Of a DNA stretch of 64,000 bases, positions 33,717-42,770 are shown piece after piece; the first letter of the stretch is position 1; every line of letters starts with the position of its first letter. Made by a program: the position numbers and the translations under genes. The notes under the pieces were generated by a model. The model saw nothing but the letters and a program-made list of their open reading frames with translations. It was not told the origin of the DNA and made no database searches. Origin of the DNA: Chitinophaga jiangningensis (GTDB lineage: Bacteria; Bacteroidota; Bacteroidia; Chitinophagales; Chitinophagaceae); assembly GCF_900142605.1 (NCBI RefSeq), contig NZ_FRBL01000006.1, positions 434,001-498,000 of the forward strand, in the 5' to 3' direction.

Positions 33717-34076
33717 ATGTTAGCTGGTAACTTCTACACCATCACGGAACAAACACAGGAAGGCGGACAAATCAATGCCACCATCGCGCTGAATGCGGAA
33801 CATCCGATTTTCGGCGGTCACTTTCCGGAGCAGCCGGTAGTGCCAGGCGTATGCATGATGCAAACCATTACCGAGTTTGTACGCACCGTAGCCAGTCGTA
33901 AAGTGATGCTGCAAAAAGCTAGTCAGATGAAGTTTATGAACATGATAGACCCACGTCAGACGCCACTTGTAGACGTACAGGTTACCTGTAAGGACGACGA
34001 AGCCGGTCTGAAGGTAACTGCGGTGCTGAAGCGGGAAGATAAGATTTTCATGAAGTTCCAGGGATTGTTTAAATAA
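33717..34076 (+). CDS. FabZ-like hotdog dehydratase half, ApeI type, with His but no catalytic Glu
   Basis: The protein has 119 residues. FGGHFPEQPVVPGVCMMQTI aligns with the FabZ core QGHFPxxPxxPGVLxxEAMA. The catalytic His is H35. At the position of the catalytic Glu, 14 residues later in E. coli FabZ (His54/Glu68), the residue here is Q49. It has therefore lost the acid while the hotdog at 23258 has lost the His. It follows the lipoprotein by 5 bases. Confidence 0.88.
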   Translation: MLAGNFYTITEQTQEGGQINATIALNAEHPIFGGHFPEQPVVPGVCMMQTITEFVRTVASRKVMLQKASQMKFMNMIDPRQTPLVDVQVTCKDDEAGLKVTAVLKREDKIFMKFQGLFK

Positions 34077-34080
34077 TTGC

Positions 34081-35283
34081 ATGTCGGTTACACCTACACA
34101 TAACGAGCTGTTTGAACAACACCGCGTGGCGGTGCTGATTCCCACTTACAATAACGCCGGCACACTCGCCGCCGTATTGCAGGATGCACTCAGCTATACC
34201 CATCACGTAATAGTGGTAAACGACGGTGCTACGGACCATACGCCGGATATCCTCAGCAATCATCCGCAAATCCAGCTGGTTTCGTATAACCCTAACCGTG
34301 GTAAAGGAATTGCCCTCCGCAAAGGGTTTGAATATGCCAGGCAACAAGGGTACGACTATGTAATTACCATGGATGCCGACGGGCAGCACTTTGCTACTGA
34401 CCTGCCCGTGATGCTGGCCAAAATTGCAGAAGACCCGGACGCACTGGTAATAGGTGCCCGCAACCTGCAACAGGAAAACATGCCTGGGAAAAATACCTTC
34501 GCCAATAAATTTTCGAACTTCTGGTTTTATGTGGAAACCGGTTTAAAAGGGCCGGATACCCAATCAGGCTACCGCCTGTACCCCCTGCATAAAATGGGTA
34601 ATACCCGGTACTGGTGTACCAAGTATGAATTCGAAATTGAAGTGCTGGTGCGCAGTGCGTGGAAAGGAATCAAAATAGACTGGGCACCTGTGAAAGTATA
34701 CTATCCTCCTGCTGAAGAGAGGATTTCTCATTTCAGGCCCTTCCGTGATTTCTCCCGTATCAGTGTGCTCAATACCGTGTTGGTGTTTATTACGCTCGTT
34801 TACATCAAACCACGGGATCTCATCCGCTTCCTTTCCAAATGGGAAAACTGGAAAAAGTTATGGAGAGAGGAGGTGCTGAACCCAACAGAGAGTAACGGTA
34901 AAAAAGCCACTGCTATCGGCTTCGGCGTGTTCATGGGCATTATACCGCTGTGGGGCTTTCAGCTGATTACCGCCATACTGTTGTCAATAAAATTCAGATT
35001 AAATAAGGCATTGGTAGTGCTGGCCGCACATATCAGTACACCGCCATTGACTATTCTGGTGCTGTATGCCAGCTTTATTACCGGTAAAATATTTATGGGG
35101 CAGTCGTCCCGGGACCTGATATTCCTTGGCCAAACGATGGATACGATCTGGGCCTCCATCAAAGCCAACCTCCTGCAATATGTGGTAGGCGCAATAACGC
35201 TGGCTGTAGGCGCCGGCCTGCTGGCGGGCATTGTGAGCTTTGCGCTCCTATCCGTTTTCCGCAGGAAAAAACAAATCATTTAA
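34081..35283 (+). CDS. Glycosyltransferase family 2 fused to DUF2062
   Basis: The protein has 400 residues. An N-terminal GT-A domain (about 15-235) reads VAVLIPTYNNAGTLAAVLQD, VVNDGATDHT and a metal motif MDADGQHF. A C-terminal DUF2062 membrane domain (about 275-400) reads GVFMGIIPLWGFQLITAI and LVVLAAHISTPPLTILVLY. GT2 members of this kind build polyprenyl or lipid-linked sugars; an equivalent glycosyltransferase is standard in aryl-polyene clusters. It lies 4 bases after the hotdog gene and 1 base before the exporter. Confidence 0.9.
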   Translation: MSVTPTHNELFEQHRVAVLIPTYNNAGTLAAVLQDALSYTHHVIVVNDGATDHTPDILSNHPQIQLVSYNPNRGKGIALRKGFEYARQQGYDYVITMDADGQHFATDLPVMLAKIAEDPDALVIGARNLQQENMPGKNTFANKFSNFWFYVETGLKGPDTQSGYRLYPLHKMGNTRYWCTKYEFEIEVLVRSAWKGIKIDWAPVKVYYPPAEERISHFRPFRDFSRISVLNTVLVFITLVYIKPRDLIRFLSKWENWKKLWREEVLNPTESNGKKATAIGFGVFMGIIPLWGFQLITAILLSIKFRLNKALVVLAAHISTPPLTILVLYASFITGKIFMGQSSRDLIFLGQTMDTIWASIKANLLQYVVGAITLAVGAGLLAGIVSFALLSVFRRKKQII

Positions 35284-35284
35284 A

Positions 35285-38200
35285 ATGGGCAACTTCTTCG
35301 TAGCAATATATAATTTCTTTGAGCGCCACAAGGCATGGCTGTGGATAACTACTGTCCTGTGCTTTCTGCTGGTGGGCTTCCTTGCTTCGAAGGTAAAGCT
35401 GGAAGAGGATATCACTAAAATTCTTCCGCAGGACAAAAAGCTGGATAAGCTGCAACAGGTTTTCCAGGATTCTAAGTTTGCCGATAAACTGATCATTACC
35501 GTATCGCAAAAAGATACCGTTGGGGCAGCTGTTCCGGACAGCCTGACCGCCTACGCTTCCGCGTTTACCGCTGCTGCGGAGGCACAATTATCTCCCTATA
35601 TACAAAACATACAAGGGCAGGTTGAAGACGCTACGGTGATGAACCTGATGCAGCTGATACAGCAGAACCTGCCGGTATTCCTGGAAGAAAAGGATTATGC
35701 GCGGATTGACCAGCTCCTGCAGCCAGATACGCTACAGCAATCGCTGGTGTATGATTACAATACCCTGATATCTCCCACAGGCCTGGTCCTGAAACGGATG
35801 ATACAGGCCGATCCGGTGGGTATCAGCTGGATTGGCGTCAAGAAATTACAGCAGTTACAGGCGGATGATCAGTTTGAACTGTATGATAATTTTATCATGA
35901 CCAAAGACCACCGGCACCTGATGATCTTCATCACTCCGGTGAACCCGCCTACGGCCACTAAGGTGAATACCAAATTCCTGGCAGGGCTGGATCATTTGCA
36001 GGACAGCCTGCTGCAACAATACCCGCAAATCCAGGCAACTTACTTTGGCGGAACCGCTGTAAGCGCCGGCAATGCTACACAATTGCGCATGGATACCATG
36101 CTCACACAAGGTATAACAGTGTTGCTGCTGGTAGTATTGATTGCATTTTTCTTTCGTAAAAAAAGAGCACCGGTATTGGTGATGCTTCCGGTTATTTTTG
36201 GGGCGCTGTTCTCACTGTCATGTATATACGTAAATAAAGGGCATATATCTGTTATTGCACTCGGCGCAGGCGCCGTGGTATTGGGCATTGCCGTTAATTA
36301 CTCCCTGCACGTATTCAATCATTTCCGCCATACGCCTGACCCGCGGGAGGTGATCCGCGACCTGGCAACCCCGATGACGCTGGGTAGCTTTACTACCGTA
36401 GGTGGTTTCCTTTGCCTGCAATTTGTGCAGTCGCCCATGCTGCATGATGTGGGGCTGTTTGCTGCCTGCAGCCTGATTGGTGCGGCCCTGTTTTCCCTGA
36501 TTTTTCTGCCACACTGGATAGTGTTGGGGAATAAAACTACCGAAGCTGCTCCACACCACGAAACCTGGCTGGACAAGCTCTCCGGGCTCAGGCCGGAGAA
36601 AAATAAATGGCTGGTAGCGGGCATTTTTGTATTAACGATCTTCTTCTTTTTCACCGCAAAAAAGGTGGCTTTCGAAAGCGACATGATGCGGATGAATTAT
36701 ATGTCACCCGAACTAAAGTCGGCCGAAGCGCACCTCAACTCCGTGAATGCCTACGTAGCACAATCGGTATATGTGGTAACAGATGGCAGCAGCATGGAAT
36801 CTGCGCTGGAAAACAGTGAGCAGCTGATGCCGCTGATCCGCAACCTGCAAAAGCAGGGCGTAGTGCTGAAAGTAGCCGGTGTGCAGTCGCTGTTGATTTC
36901 CGCCAAAGAACAACAGCAGCGCATCGACCGCTGGAACGCTTACTGGACGCCGGAAAAGAAGCAACAGGTACTCAGTTACCTGCGTACCCATGGCCAACCC
37001 ATTGGCTTCAGTGCAGCCGCTTTCGATAAGTTTGAGGAACTGCTGAACATCAACTACCAGGTGTTATCACCCGGTCAGCTGGATGTGCTTACCAGCGGCT
37101 CCCTGGGCGATTACATCATGCAGCGCAAGGGGAGTACTTCCCTCGTAACGTTGCTGAAGGTGGACCCCGCGCAGAAAAGCGCCGTGTATGCGGCCCTGGA
37201 TAATCATCCGCACACAACCGTGCTGGATAAACAATATGCGGCCAACCGGCTGGTGGAAGTGATGAAGGATGAGTTTAACAGCATTGCCTGGATGACTTCC
37301 CTGCTCGTATTTGCAGCCCTGCTGATTTCTTATGGCCGTATTGAACTGGCGCTGATCACCTTTATCCCCATGGCCATCAGCTGGGTGTGGATATTAGGGA
37401 TTATGGGGCTGTTCGGTATTAAATTCAATATTGTAAACATTATCCTGAGTACATTTATTTTTGGTTTGGGAGATGATTACAGCATCTTCATGATGGATGG
37501 TTTATTACAGGAATATAAAACCGGCCGTAAAAACATATCCTCCTTTAAGTCCTCTATTTTTCTCAGCGCCATCACGACTATCCTGGGCCTGGGAGTCATG
37601 ATATTTGCAAAGCATCCTTCGCTGAAGTCCATTGCACTGGTGTCTATCATTGGTATTAGTACGGTGGTACTGATTTCGCAGGTAATGATTCCGGTGCTGT
37701 TTAATTTCCTGATCACCAATCGCGTACGTAAGGGCTATGCCCCGTGGACGCTGAAGGGGCTTAGTTTATCAGTGTTTTCGTTTACTTACTTCACGTTAGG
37801 TAGCTTTATCCTTACTTTCCTTGGATTTGTATTAATCAGAATCAATCCTTTCAACAAGGAAAAGGGGAAGTACCTGTATCACCGCATTTTATCGAAGTAC
37901 ACCTGGTCCGTGATGTATATCATGGGCAACGTGACGAAGAAAATAGAAAATCCGCTGCACGAAAAGCTGGACAAGCCGGCAGTGATCATAAGTAATCATC
38001 AGTCTTTCCTGGATATATTGTTATCCACCATGCTGCACCCGAAGGTGATCCTGCTCACTAATCAGTGGGTATGGCGGTCGCCGGTATTTGGTGCCGTGGT
38101 GCGGTATGCCGATTATTACCCGGTGGCAGATGGGGCGGAAGGCGCGGTGGACAAGCTGCGTGAGCGCGTGGAACAGGGTTATTCGATTCTCGTATATCCT

Positions 38201-39160
38201 GAGGGCACCCGTTCCCCGGACCCATCGATAAAGCGGTTCCACAAAGGGGCCTTTTACATTGCCCAGGAACTGGGGTTGGATATCTTACCGATAGTAATGC
38301 ATGGCACTGCACAAACAATGCAAAAAGGAGACTTTTTGCTGAAAGACGGGTATATCACCATTAGGTACCTGCCGCGTATTGCCGCGGAAGATACAAGCTG
38401 GGGGGATAACTACAGCGCACGTACGAAATCCATCTCCCGGTATTTTAAAGGCGAATATGAAAAGTTGCGCAGGGAAAAGGAAACACCGAAATATTTCCGC
38501 GAGCAACTGATCTATAACTACATTTACAAAGGCCCTGTGCTGGAATGGTACATGCGTATTAAAACGCGAATGGAGGGCAACTATGCCCAGTTTGATGCCC
38601 TGGTGCCTAAGCAGGGTAAGATCATGGACATTGGCTGCGGGTACGGGTTTATGTCGTATATGCTGGCCTGGCTATCTCCCCAAAGACAAATATTGGGGAT
38701 AGACCATGATGAAGAAAAAATTATAACCGCCAGTAATAACTATAGCAAAACGGAACAGCTCCGCTTTATCCATGGCGATATTGCGGACATGAAACCGGAC
38801 CAGTATGATGCGTTTATCCTCAGTGACGTAATGCATTATCTGACTGCTGAAGAGCAGGAGCGCTTGCTGAGTCAATGTATTACGCATTTAACCGACGATG
38901 GCGTAATCGTACTCCGCGATGGCGACATGGACCGCAAGCAGCGCCACGAAGGTACTAAGTTCACCGAATGGCTTTCCACTAAAGTCATCGGTTTCAATAA
39001 AACAGGCAGAGATGGGCTTACCTTCCTTTCTGCATCGGGTATTCGTAACATCGTGAAAAAATATGGAGCTGTAGCTGAGGAGATTGATAATACCCGCTAT
39101 ACGTCTAACGTCATTTTTGTTATCCGAAAATCCCCCCAAAAACAATATGCGCAACAATGA
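35285..39160 (+). CDS. RND/MMPL exporter fused to 1-acylglycerol-phosphate-type acyltransferase and methyltransferase
   Basis: This single protein has 1291 residues. An RND/MMPL transporter (about 1-850) has two blocks of membrane helices, as in VLLLVVLIAFFFRKKRAPVL and FIFGLGDDYSIFMMDGLL. A PlsC-type acyltransferase (about 870-1060) shows ISNHQSFLDIL (HX4D) and VYPEGTRSPDPSI. A class I methyltransferase (about 1085-1291) has motif I IMDIGCGYGFMSYML and ILGIDHDEEKI. All three show their motifs. It would export and probably acylate the pigment precursor. The ATG at 35285 follows the previous stop by one base; the frame is open upstream inside the GT2 gene. Confidence 0.92.
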   Translation: MGNFFVAIYNFFERHKAWLWITTVLCFLLVGFLASKVKLEEDITKILPQDKKLDKLQQVFQDSKFADKLIITVSQKDTVGAAVPDSLTAYASAFTAAAEAQLSPYIQNIQGQVEDATVMNLMQLIQQNLPVFLEEKDYARIDQLLQPDTLQQSLVYDYNTLISPTGLVLKRMIQADPVGISWIGVKKLQQLQADDQFELYDNFIMTKDHRHLMIFITPVNPPTATKVNTKFLAGLDHLQDSLLQQYPQIQATYFGGTAVSAGNATQLRMDTMLTQGITVLLLVVLIAFFFRKKRAPVLVMLPVIFGALFSLSCIYVNKGHISVIALGAGAVVLGIAVNYSLHVFNHFRHTPDPREVIRDLATPMTLGSFTTVGGFLCLQFVQSPMLHDVGLFAACSLIGAALFSLIFLPHWIVLGNKTTEAAPHHETWLDKLSGLRPEKNKWLVAGIFVLTIFFFFTAKKVAFESDMMRMNYMSPELKSAEAHLNSVNAYVAQSVYVVTDGSSMESALENSEQLMPLIRNLQKQGVVLKVAGVQSLLISAKEQQQRIDRWNAYWTPEKKQQVLSYLRTHGQPIGFSAAAFDKFEELLNINYQVLSPGQLDVLTSGSLGDYIMQRKGSTSLVTLLKVDPAQKSAVYAALDNHPHTTVLDKQYAANRLVEVMKDEFNSIAWMTSLLVFAALLISYGRIELALITFIPMAISWVWILGIMGLFGIKFNIVNIILSTFIFGLGDDYSIFMMDGLLQEYKTGRKNISSFKSSIFLSAITTILGLGVMIFAKHPSLKSIALVSIIGISTVVLISQVMIPVLFNFLITNRVRKGYAPWTLKGLSLSVFSFTYFTLGSFILTFLGFVLIRINPFNKEKGKYLYHRILSKYTWSVMYIMGNVTKKIENPLHEKLDKPAVIISNHQSFLDILLSTMLHPKVILLTNQWVWRSPVFGAVVRYADYYPVADGAEGAVDKLRERVEQGYSILVYPEGTRSPDPSIKRFHKGAFYIAQELGLDILPIVMHGTAQTMQKGDFLLKDGYITIRYLPRIAAEDTSWGDNYSARTKSISRYFKGEYEKLRREKETPKYFREQLIYNYIYKGPVLEWYMRIKTRMEGNYAQFDALVPKQGKIMDIGCGYGFMSYMLAWLSPQRQILGIDHDEEKIITASNNYSKTEQLRFIHGDIADMKPDQYDAFILSDVMHYLTAEEQERLLSQCITHLTDDGVIVLRDGDMDRKQRHEGTKFTEWLSTKVIGFNKTGRDGLTFLSASGIRNIVKKYGAVAEEIDNTRYTSNVIFVIRKSPQKQYAQQ

Positions 39161-40670
39161 GGTCATTGTAATAGGTAGTGGTCTTGGTGGCCTGGCCACC
39201 GCAGCTATTCTGGGCATGAATGGTTACAAGGTGCGTGTGTATGAAAAAAACCGTCAGATAGGCGGTTGCCTGCAAACCTATTCCCGTGAGAAAGTAATTT
39301 TTGATTCCGGCGTACACTACATTGGTGGCCTGGCGCCGGGAGAAAACCTCTATAAAGTTTTTAAATACCTCGGTATTCAGGATAAACTGAAGCTCCGCCG
39401 GATGGACCTGGAAGGCTTTGATCATATTGCCTTTGCGGACGATCCTGCTGTTTACAAAATAGCACAGGGAGAGCAACGGTTTATCAATACACTGCTGCAA
39501 AGCTTTCCGGACGAAAGGCCCGCGCTGGAAGCTTATATTCAGCAGATCGGGGATATTTGCAGTAAGTTCCCCCTGTATAATCTTCGTTTGGGAGATTATG
39601 AAGAAAAGAGGAGCGTACTGCACTATAATACGGCGGACTTTCTGCGCAGTATTACCAGCAATCAGCGGCTGCAGCAGGTGCTGGCGGGTAACAACCTCCT
39701 GTATGCAGGTGTGGCGGAAAAAACGCCGCTCTATGTGCACGCGTTGGTACTTAACAGTTATATGAACTCTTCCTGGAAATGCGTGGATGGAGGCGGGCAG
39801 ATAGCCAAATGGCTGGGCCGGCGGATAACGGAAAGCGGAGGGGAGATCATCCGGAACACAGCTGTGACGGCGATTGTAGGCGAAGGTGACCGGGTGGATC
39901 ACCTGGTGTTGCAGAATGGCGAAAAAGTGAAGGCCGATCATTTTATTTCTAACCTGCATCCTGCACAAACCACTGCCATCACGCATTCCGACATGCTCCG
40001 GGGTGCTTACAGAACGCGTATGCAGTCGCTCGAAAACTCTGTTGGTGCCTTTGTGTTAAACGTGGTACTAAAGCCTGGCAGCTTTCCTTATCTCAATTAC
40101 AACTATTATTATCATACTACCGAGGATGCCTGGGCGGGGATCAATTATCAAACCGATGCCTGGCCGCAGACGTACGCGATGTATGTAGGGGCATCGTCCC
40201 AGCATCCGGAATATGCTGATAGTCTGTCCGTGATGACTTATATGCGCTATGAAGAAATGGCGCCCTGGAAGGATACCTTTAATACCGTATTGCAGCCCGG
40301 GGCCCGCGGAGAGGAATATGAGCAGTTTAAGAAAGCGAAGGCAGAACAGCTGATAGCCTGTGTGGAAAAGCGTTTCCCGGATTTCAGGCAGGCGGTACAG
40401 TCGTATTACGTGGCTACGCCATTGTCGTACCGCGATTATATGGGCACTTCCGATGGCAGTATGTACGGGGTGATGAAGGATTCCGGCGATCCTTTACGGA
40501 CCATGGTATCGGCCCGAACCAAATTATCTAATTTGTATCTTACAGGTCAAAACCTGAACTTGCACGGAATTCTGGGGGTAACCATGAGCAGTGTGATCAC
40601 CGCATCAGAATTAGTGGGTATGGAATCTTTAGTAACAGCAATTAACAATGTATCAGTATTCGACATATAA
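39147..40670 (+). CDS. CrtI/CrtISO-like FAD-dependent oxidoreductase
   Basis: The protein has 507 residues. The N-terminal dinucleotide-binding motif is VIVIGSGLGGLATAAILG, followed by VYEKNRQIGGCLQTYSRE. The C-terminal FAD motif is NLYLTGQNLNLHGILGVT. This is the layout of phytoene desaturases and carotenoid isomerases. In a polyene cluster it could isomerise or further desaturate the conjugated chain. Its start overlaps the end of the exporter gene by 14 bases, and its end overlaps the next gene by 23. Confidence 0.88.
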   Translation: MRNNEVIVIGSGLGGLATAAILGMNGYKVRVYEKNRQIGGCLQTYSREKVIFDSGVHYIGGLAPGENLYKVFKYLGIQDKLKLRRMDLEGFDHIAFADDPAVYKIAQGEQRFINTLLQSFPDERPALEAYIQQIGDICSKFPLYNLRLGDYEEKRSVLHYNTADFLRSITSNQRLQQVLAGNNLLYAGVAEKTPLYVHALVLNSYMNSSWKCVDGGGQIAKWLGRRITESGGEIIRNTAVTAIVGEGDRVDHLVLQNGEKVKADHFISNLHPAQTTAITHSDMLRGAYRTRMQSLENSVGAFVLNVVLKPGSFPYLNYNYYYHTTEDAWAGINYQTDAWPQTYAMYVGASSQHPEYADSLSVMTYMRYEEMAPWKDTFNTVLQPGARGEEYEQFKKAKAEQLIACVEKRFPDFRQAVQSYYVATPLSYRDYMGTSDGSMYGVMKDSGDPLRTMVSARTKLSNLYLTGQNLNLHGILGVTMSSVITASELVGMESLVTAINNVSVFDI

Positions 40671-42369
40671 AGCGAGCGAGCCGCATAAGAAGAAAAAACG
40701 CAGTATCTGGAAAAAGCTGGGCAGGCTGGTTTTATTTATTATCGGGTTTTTCCTGGTAGTGCTGATAGGACTTGCCATTTATATCGTAAGTGTGAGTAAG
40801 ATGGCACCTCCGCAGGTGAATGATCAGTCGGCCCTGCACCTGCAACGCAGGGAGTTGGACAAAGGGACTTACACCATCGGCAACAACTGGTTCCGCCACA
40901 GTAACACAGGTTTGTATGAAATGTATGTGGAAGGGGCGCCTTTTGAACGCGGCGTGGTAAACGGAAAGCTGAGCAGGGAGTTGATACAGCGCCAGGAAGA
41001 TGTGTTTGTGGAGCAGATCGCGAAGATGGTGCCCAGCACATTTTACAGGCATTTCCTGCGTTATTTTATCGGGTTCTTTAACAGGGACCTGGCAGCCAAT
41101 GTCCCCGAGGAATTTAAAGAAGAGATTTATGGGGAGTCGTTTTCTGCTTCTCCTAACTACGATTATATTGGCAGTAACTATGAGCGGCTGATGAACTATC
41201 ACGCTGCCCATGATATAGGCCACGCTTTACAGGGTATGTACCTGGTAGGTTGCACTTCCTTTGCTACCTGGGATGATCGTTCGGCCGACAGTAACCTGAT
41301 CATCGGCCGTAATTTCGACTTCTACATGGGGGATAAGTTCGCCGAAGATAAGATGGTGGTGTTTTATCACCCTGAGAAGGGTTACAACTTTATGTTCGTG
41401 ACCTGGGGGGGCTTTACGGGTGTGGTTTCCGGTATGAATGACCAGGGGCTCACCGTTACCATAAATGCTGCCAGAACCGATGTGCCTTTTGGGGCTGCTA
41501 CGCCGGTATCGCTGGTGGCCAGGGAGATATTACAGTACGCTAAGACGATTGACGAGGCCTGGGCCATAGCGGCCAAACGCAAAATGTTTGTATCAGAATC
41601 GTTCCTGATAGGCTCTGCTATTGATAATAAAGCCGTAGTGATTGAAAAAACGCCTACTGGTATGGATAAATATGATCCGGGAAGGCATTTTATTACCTGT
41701 ACCAATCACTTCCAGGGAGATACGCTGGAAACACTGGGTTCCAATAAAGTGCAGCTGGCGCAGAGTGCTTCTGCCTATCGCTATCTGCGTCTTACGGAGC
41801 TGATGGCGCGAAATGGTAAAAACGACGTGCAAAAAACTATTGCTATCCTGCGGGATCGCAAAGGGCTGCACGATGCCAATATCGGGTTGGGAAATGAGAA
41901 GGCAATTAACCAGTTTATAGCACATCATGGTATTGTGTTTGAGCCTAAGAAAAAGCTGGTGTGGGTATCCACCGCACCTTTTCAGATGGGTGAGTTTGTG
42001 GCGTACGATCTGAACAAGATTTTTAGTATGCAGGGGCTGAAAAGCAATCATGAAGTATATGATACTGCGCTGAATGTGCCGGCAGATACTTTTCTGACAA
42101 CGAACGAATATGCACAATGGCAGCGGTTCCATTCCATGAAGGAGCAGTTGATGAATAAAGAAAGTGTGGACCTGCAAGCTTTTGTGGCCAGCAATCCGGA
42201 GTATTATCACACGTATGTAATGGCCGGTGATTATAGTTTCCGGCTGAAGCAGTATGCAGCTGCGAAGCAGTATTATGAAACTGCGTTAACGAAGGAAATT
42301 GCTACCAAAGGGGAAGAAAATCATATTCGCACCCAGTTGGAGAAAACGAATAAAGCATTGCAAAAATGA
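40648..42369 (+). CDS. Membrane-anchored C45-type N-terminal-nucleophile hydrolase/acyltransferase with TPR tail
   Basis: The protein has 573 residues. One N-terminal membrane segment (about 28-50) leads to a domain of the C45 autoproteolytic family, which is related to acyl-CoA:6-aminopenicillanate acyltransferase. The signature is YLVGCTSFATWDDR (Cys as the expected new N-terminus), then IIGRNFDFY and GFTGVVSGMNDQGLTVTIN. A TPR-like hairpin (AGDYSFRLKQYAAAKQYYET) ends it. Family members make or break amide and ester bonds. It overlaps acpS by 4 bases. In this cluster it is the best candidate for an ester- or amide-forming step. Confidence 0.85.
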   Translation: MYQYSTYKASEPHKKKKRSIWKKLGRLVLFIIGFFLVVLIGLAIYIVSVSKMAPPQVNDQSALHLQRRELDKGTYTIGNNWFRHSNTGLYEMYVEGAPFERGVVNGKLSRELIQRQEDVFVEQIAKMVPSTFYRHFLRYFIGFFNRDLAANVPEEFKEEIYGESFSASPNYDYIGSNYERLMNYHAAHDIGHALQGMYLVGCTSFATWDDRSADSNLIIGRNFDFYMGDKFAEDKMVVFYHPEKGYNFMFVTWGGFTGVVSGMNDQGLTVTINAARTDVPFGAATPVSLVAREILQYAKTIDEAWAIAAKRKMFVSESFLIGSAIDNKAVVIEKTPTGMDKYDPGRHFITCTNHFQGDTLETLGSNKVQLAQSASAYRYLRLTELMARNGKNDVQKTIAILRDRKGLHDANIGLGNEKAINQFIAHHGIVFEPKKKLVWVSTAPFQMGEFVAYDLNKIFSMQGLKSNHEVYDTALNVPADTFLTTNEYAQWQRFHSMKEQLMNKESVDLQAFVASNPEYYHTYVMAGDYSFRLKQYAAAKQYYETALTKEIATKGEENHIRTQLEKTNKALQK

Positions 42370-42746
42370 TTATAGGTATAGGCACAGATATCGTGGAGGT
42401 GGCGCGTATCGCTGCTAAGCTGGCTAAGGGCAATGCTTTCAGGGATCTTGTGTTTACACCGGTGGAAATAGCCTATTGCGAAAAGCAGGCGTTGCCTGCA
42501 GAATCGTATGCTGCACGGTTTGCGGCGAAAGAGGCGCTGCTGAAGGCATTTGGCACTGGCTGGGGCAACAATGGCGGTGTTAATTTCAATGAAATTGAAA
42601 TCCGCAATGATGCCAACGGGAAGCCGGAATTATTTTTAATCGGAGCTGCCGCTGCGCGCTATGAGCAGCTGTCGATCAAACATATCTGGGTATCCTTGTC
42701 GCATGAAAAAAGCGCTGCCATTGCGATGGTGGTGATCGAAGGATAA
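42366..42746 (+). CDS. acpS: Holo-[acyl-carrier-protein] synthase
   Basis: This is a small phosphopantetheinyl transferase of 126 residues. It shows MIIGIGTDIVEVARI (metal-binding D8), YAARFAAKEALLKAFGTG and a C-terminal HIWVSLSHEKSAAIAMVVI. It converts apo-ACP to holo-ACP by moving phosphopantetheine from CoA. A separate copy linked to a pigment cluster suggests it loads the two cluster ACPs. Whether it is the only acpS of the genome cannot be told here. Confidence 0.93.
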   Translation: MIIGIGTDIVEVARIAAKLAKGNAFRDLVFTPVEIAYCEKQALPAESYAARFAAKEALLKAFGTGWGNNGGVNFNEIEIRNDANGKPELFLIGAAAARYEQLSIKHIWVSLSHEKSAAIAMVVIEG

Positions 42747-42770
42747 CCTTAAAAACCGAACTACAGAGCT

